Assembly (NCBI GenBank): GCA_000434215.1
Contig: HF999666.1
Coordinates: 1-28,300 of the forward strand
Direction: 5' to 3'
Length of the DNA: 28,300 nucleotides
Source: Bacteroides sp. CAG:144
GTDB lineage: Bacteria > Bacteroidota > Bacteroidia > Bacteroidales > UBA11471
Part shown: in pieces, positions 25,662-28,300 of the stretch
Position numbering within the stretch: position 1 is the stretch's first letter
Layout: each line of letters starts with the position of its first letter
Translations under genes and position numbers: made by a program
Notes under the pieces: model-generated
Database searches by the model: none
What the model saw: the letters and a program-made list of their open reading frames with translations, nothing else
What the model was told of the DNA's origin: nothing

Positions 25662-25742
25662 ATACATGAATACACTTATCCTTATTTTCTAAAAATTATT
25701 TGCAACACTCCTATTCCAAAGAGAAAACATCTGTTTTTTCTC

Positions 25743-25750
25743 TATATTTG
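25743..25750 (+). promoter_or_regulatory. Candidate promoter -7 box upstream of the small ORF and GH115 gene
   Basis: TATATTTG is a full TAnnTTTG match without a clear upstream partner. It overlaps by one base an inverted repeat, AGAGAAAA (25720-25727) and TTTTCTCT (25736-25743), that may end the mgtE transcript. The resulting GH115 leader would be about 195 bases. Confidence 0.5.
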
Positions 25751-25802
25751 TATTTCGGTACACACCAGAGTACCACTCACTTATTCATATCAACAAAATA
25801 TC

Positions 25803-25922
25803 ATGAAACACATACGACAATACCCCGAATATTTTATCATTGTCGCCGATATCATTGTTCCATACTTTTACGATAAATTCATAACTTGTCATACCAATTT
25901 TCAATCAACCATACCCGAATAA
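25803..25922 (+). CDS. Possible 39-residue small ORF in the GH115 leader
   Basis: ATG at 25803 opens 39 codons ending in TAA at 25920-25922. The product begins MKHIRQYPEYFIIVADIIVP and ends FQSTIPE. It has a mildly hydrophobic aromatic-rich centre but no clear signal peptide or membrane helix, and I recognise no family. It lies about 45 bases past the expected transcription start and 30 bases before the GH115 ATG, in the same frame but separated by two stop codons. It could be a leader peptide, a small protein or chance. Codon content (ATC/ATT, GTC, GAT) is not informative at this length. Confidence 0.3.
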   Translation: MKHIRQYPEYFIIVADIIVPYFYDKFITCHTNFQSTIPE

Positions 25923-25952
25923 GAATAAAAATTTTCCCATAGAAACGATTTT

Positions 25953-28300
25953 ATGAAAACATTTTGCCTTTCAAGTCTGCTTCTCATTTTTGCCATCGGT
26001 ACATCAAAAGCCGATACATTCACGTTCGTACCCGACGACCGTCCTCTCACCATCTATGTGGACGAAGAACCGCCATCGGTCGTACAATGCGCTCTCACCA
26101 TGTTCTGCGACGACTACAAATACGTATTCGGAGATTCTCCACAAAGAGTGAACCGAGACAAAGCCGACATCATCGTAGAATGCAGTGAAAACGGAGAATG
26201 GGAACATTTCGACATCTCCGTCTCCCGGCAAGGACGACTCCATGTAAAAGGCAGCGACCCTCGCGGGACAGCCTACGGCATACTGGAACTCTCCCGTCTC
26301 ATCGGCATATCTCCCTGGGTATGGTGGGCCGATGTTCCTCCGCAAAAGCTCAGCAGTTATACTTTGCCCGCCGGATACCACAACAGCCAACAACCGTCGG
26401 TACAATACCGGGGAATTTTCATCAATGACGAAGACTACGGATTGAATCCGTGGAGCTGGAAAACACACGAACCGGAATCGGACAAAGGAGAAATAGGCCC
26501 CCGTACTTATGAACGGATATTCCAACTGCTGCTGCGTTTACGCGCCAATATGCTCATGCCAGCCATGCACGATTGCAGTGTCCCGTTCTATATGGTCGAG
26601 GGAAACAAAGAAATGGCAGAAAAATATCAAATCGTCATGGCTACCTCACACTGCGAGCCCCTTATGCGTAACAATGTCGGGGAGTGGGACGACTCCCGAC
26701 GCGGCCGATACAACTACATTTCCAACAGAGATTCGGTACTGGCTTACTGGCGGGAAAGGCTGGAAGAAGTAGGAAAATCCGAAAATATTTATACCATCGG
26801 CATGCGGGGAAAACACGACGGAAAAATGGAAGGGTGCAAAAACACAGCAGAGATGGCGCAAATCATGCCCCGGGTTATCGAAGACCAGCGTTCCCTCCTT
26901 TCTTTGTATGTAGACTCTCCTGCCAATCAAGTTCCACAAATATTCGTCCCCTACAAAGAGTTGCTCGACGTTTACAACAAGGGTATCGACCTACCCGATG
27001 ACGTAACCCTCATGTGGTGCGACGACAATTACGGACACATCACCCGCCTAAGCAACAAAGAAGAACGCCAACGCAAAGGCGGTGCAGGTATTTATTACCA
27101 TATATCTTATTGGGGGCGTCCGCACTCCTACCTCTGGTTGTGCACGACCGCACCGGCGCAAATCTATTACGAAATGCGCCGGGCTTGGGATTACGGAGCC
27201 CGCAAGATATGGGCACTCAATGTAGGCGATATAAAACCGGCAGAATACGATATAGAATTTTTCATGGATATGGCATGGAATATAGATGCCATACGCCCCG
27301 ATAACATCTACCGGCATCTCCACGATTTCATGAGTCGCACTTTTACCCCGCAATCGGCACAAGAACTGACCGACATCATGAACGAATATTATTATCTGGC
27401 AAACATACGCCGTCCCGAATTTATGGGCTGGAGTCGCGAAGAAGAATATTCCAAAATCAAAGGAGGAAAAACGCCTGTTACCGATACCGAGTTTTCGCCC
27501 GAAGAAATAGAACAACGCATTACTGCTTATCAAAATCTCGAAAAACGGGTAAAAAGCATCAAGAAACAGATTCCCAAAGAATTACATGACTCATTTTTTC
27601 AACTTGTCGAATATCCTGTTTCCGGGGCAGCCAACATGAATTATAAATGGTTGTATGCCCAAAAAGCCCGCCATGCCTCTACTTATGCAGAGGCTCTCCA
27701 TTATGAAACGGCCAGTATCAACGCCTACAACGCTATTGCGGCTCTCGACCGCCACTACAACTTCGACATGAACAAAGGGAAGTGGAACGGCATCATCAGT
27801 ATGAAAAACAACCGTCTCGTTTTTGAAAAATTCGAACTTCCGGAAAATTTTTCTCCGCTGCCACCTACAAAATATGCCGGAAAAGAAAAGTATATCTCCT
27901 GCGATGCTGCCGATCACAACGGAAAAACACCCCGGGGTGCATACAGCATCGAAGGACTGGGATACAGTCGCCGGGCCATTGTACTTCCGGCAGGAAAAGC
28001 ACTTTCATACCAATTCGAAACCAGAGAAAAAGGCGAGGCAACAATATGGGTATCGCTCCTTCCCACCCACCCTGTAAACGGCGACGATTTACGCTATGAA
28101 ATATCGGTCGACGGAGAGACTCCTCAAATCGTTTCCTTCAAAACGACAGGACGATCGGAGCAATGGAAAATCAATGTACTCTGTAATCTCGTTCTTACAT
28201 CGACCCGGCATATATTACGGGATACACATACACATACTATTCGGTTGAAAGCTCTCGACGAAGGCGTAGTCATAGATCAACTCATGCTCGACTTCGAGCC
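25953..28300 (+). CDS. Secreted GH115 alpha-glucuronidase (3' end missing)
   Basis: 782 codons of a glycoside hydrolase family 115 enzyme, open to the right edge. The family removes glucuronic acid or 4-O-methylglucuronic acid from xylan, or acts on related glucuronosides, in the periplasm or at the surface. The signal peptide MKTFCLSSLLLIFAIGTSKA is followed by an N-terminal domain (DRPLTIYVDEEPPSV, then DPRGTAYGILELSRLIGISP) and the catalytic barrel with SVQYRGIFINDEDYGLNPWS, LLLRLRANMLMPAMHD, YTIGMRGKHDGKM, LMWCDDNYGHI, YYHISYWGRPHSYLW and ARKIWALNVGDIKPAEYDI. A C-terminal beta-domain ends near VVIDQLMLDFEP, close to the usual end of the family, so only a few tens of residues are probably missing. 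The start is fixed by the signal peptide. No SusC/SusD neighbours are visible. Confidence 0.92.
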   Translation, partial: MKTFCLSSLLLIFAIGTSKADTFTFVPDDRPLTIYVDEEPPSVVQCALTMFCDDYKYVFGDSPQRVNRDKADIIVECSENGEWEHFDISVSRQGRLHVKGSDPRGTAYGILELSRLIGISPWVWWADVPPQKLSSYTLPAGYHNSQQPSVQYRGIFINDEDYGLNPWSWKTHEPESDKGEIGPRTYERIFQLLLRLRANMLMPAMHDCSVPFYMVEGNKEMAEKYQIVMATSHCEPLMRNNVGEWDDSRRGRYNYISNRDSVLAYWRERLEEVGKSENIYTIGMRGKHDGKMEGCKNTAEMAQIMPRVIEDQRSLLSLYVDSPANQVPQIFVPYKELLDVYNKGIDLPDDVTLMWCDDNYGHITRLSNKEERQRKGGAGIYYHISYWGRPHSYLWLCTTAPAQIYYEMRRAWDYGARKIWALNVGDIKPAEYDIEFFMDMAWNIDAIRPDNIYRHLHDFMSRTFTPQSAQELTDIMNEYYYLANIRRPEFMGWSREEEYSKIKGGKTPVTDTEFSPEEIEQRITAYQNLEKRVKSIKKQIPKELHDSFFQLVEYPVSGAANMNYKWLYAQKARHASTYAEALHYETASINAYNAIAALDRHYNFDMNKGKWNGIISMKNNRLVFEKFELPENFSPLPPTKYAGKEKYISCDAADHNGKTPRGAYSIEGLGYSRRAIVLPAGKALSYQFETREKGEATIWVSLLPTHPVNGDDLRYEISVDGETPQIVSFKTTGRSEQWKINVLCNLVLTSTRHILRDTHTHTIRLKALDEGVVIDQLMLDFE

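Noticed and set aside
1..28300. CRISPR arrays, insertion sequences, phage or anti-phage genes
   Set aside because: No regularly spaced repeats, transposase or integrase motifs, or defence-protein domains were seen in any frame.

Overview
The window looks like a chromosome segment of a Bacteroidota bacterium, most likely a gut-type Bacteroidales. The grounds are repeated TAnnTTTG promoter -7 boxes (for example TATCTTTG before tRNA-Asp, with a TTTG box 19 bases upstream), scarce Shine-Dalgarno sequences, secreted polysaccharide-degrading enzymes (GH28, PL9-like, GH115), an S9B dipeptidyl peptidase, a one-chain trehalose-6-phosphate synthase/phosphatase and a C-terminal tail resembling a type IX secretion sorting domain. 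The genus cannot be fixed from sequence alone. No phage, insertion sequence, CRISPR array or SusC/SusD pair was found, so most of the window reads as ordinary chromosomal backbone.

Layout. 1-1476 (-): 5' part of an OPT-family oligopeptide transporter running off the left edge, divergent from a DUF2461 gene (1614-2279). 2385-3926: secreted GH28 polygalacturonase-like enzyme with its own promoter and terminator. 4160-8212: a two-gene trehalose unit, a TPS/TPP fusion abutting a GH15 (trehalase/glucoamylase-like) gene. 8421-12377: a promoter, a cobalamin riboswitch, a long leader, then a three-gene ATP-dependent acyl-CoA carboxylase operon (biotin carboxylase, biotin carrier, carboxyltransferase), closed by a strong bidirectional terminator. 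12468-14657 (-): DPP IV-like peptidase, divergent from glutamine-dependent NAD+ synthetase (14778-16703). 16767-17603 (-): CvfB-like S1 protein, divergent from a lipoprotein/rsmG/metallo-hydrolase operon (17711-19891). 19961-21529 (-): PL9-like pectate lyase with a sorting-domain-like tail. 21694-22296 (-): uracil-DNA-glycosylase-like protein. 22474-22547: tRNA-Asp(GTC). 22956-24044: membrane-anchored NAPE-PLD/UlaG-like metallo-hydrolase. 24279-25661: MgtE magnesium transporter behind a structured leader. 25803-25922: a possible 39-residue small ORF ahead of a GH115 alpha-glucuronidase gene that runs off the right edge.

How it fits together. Three enzymes (GH28, PL9-like, GH115) point to growth on pectin and glucuronic-acid-containing hemicellulose, but they are scattered single genes and not a classical utilisation locus. 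The most unusual feature is the cobalamin riboswitch directly upstream of a biotin-dependent, not B12-dependent, carboxylase. It connects to B12 only through propionyl-/methylmalonyl-CoA metabolism. Its leader holds two copies of CCTGCCA, one of them inside the B12 box, that can compete for one downstream TGGCGGG, which suggests a concrete switching model.
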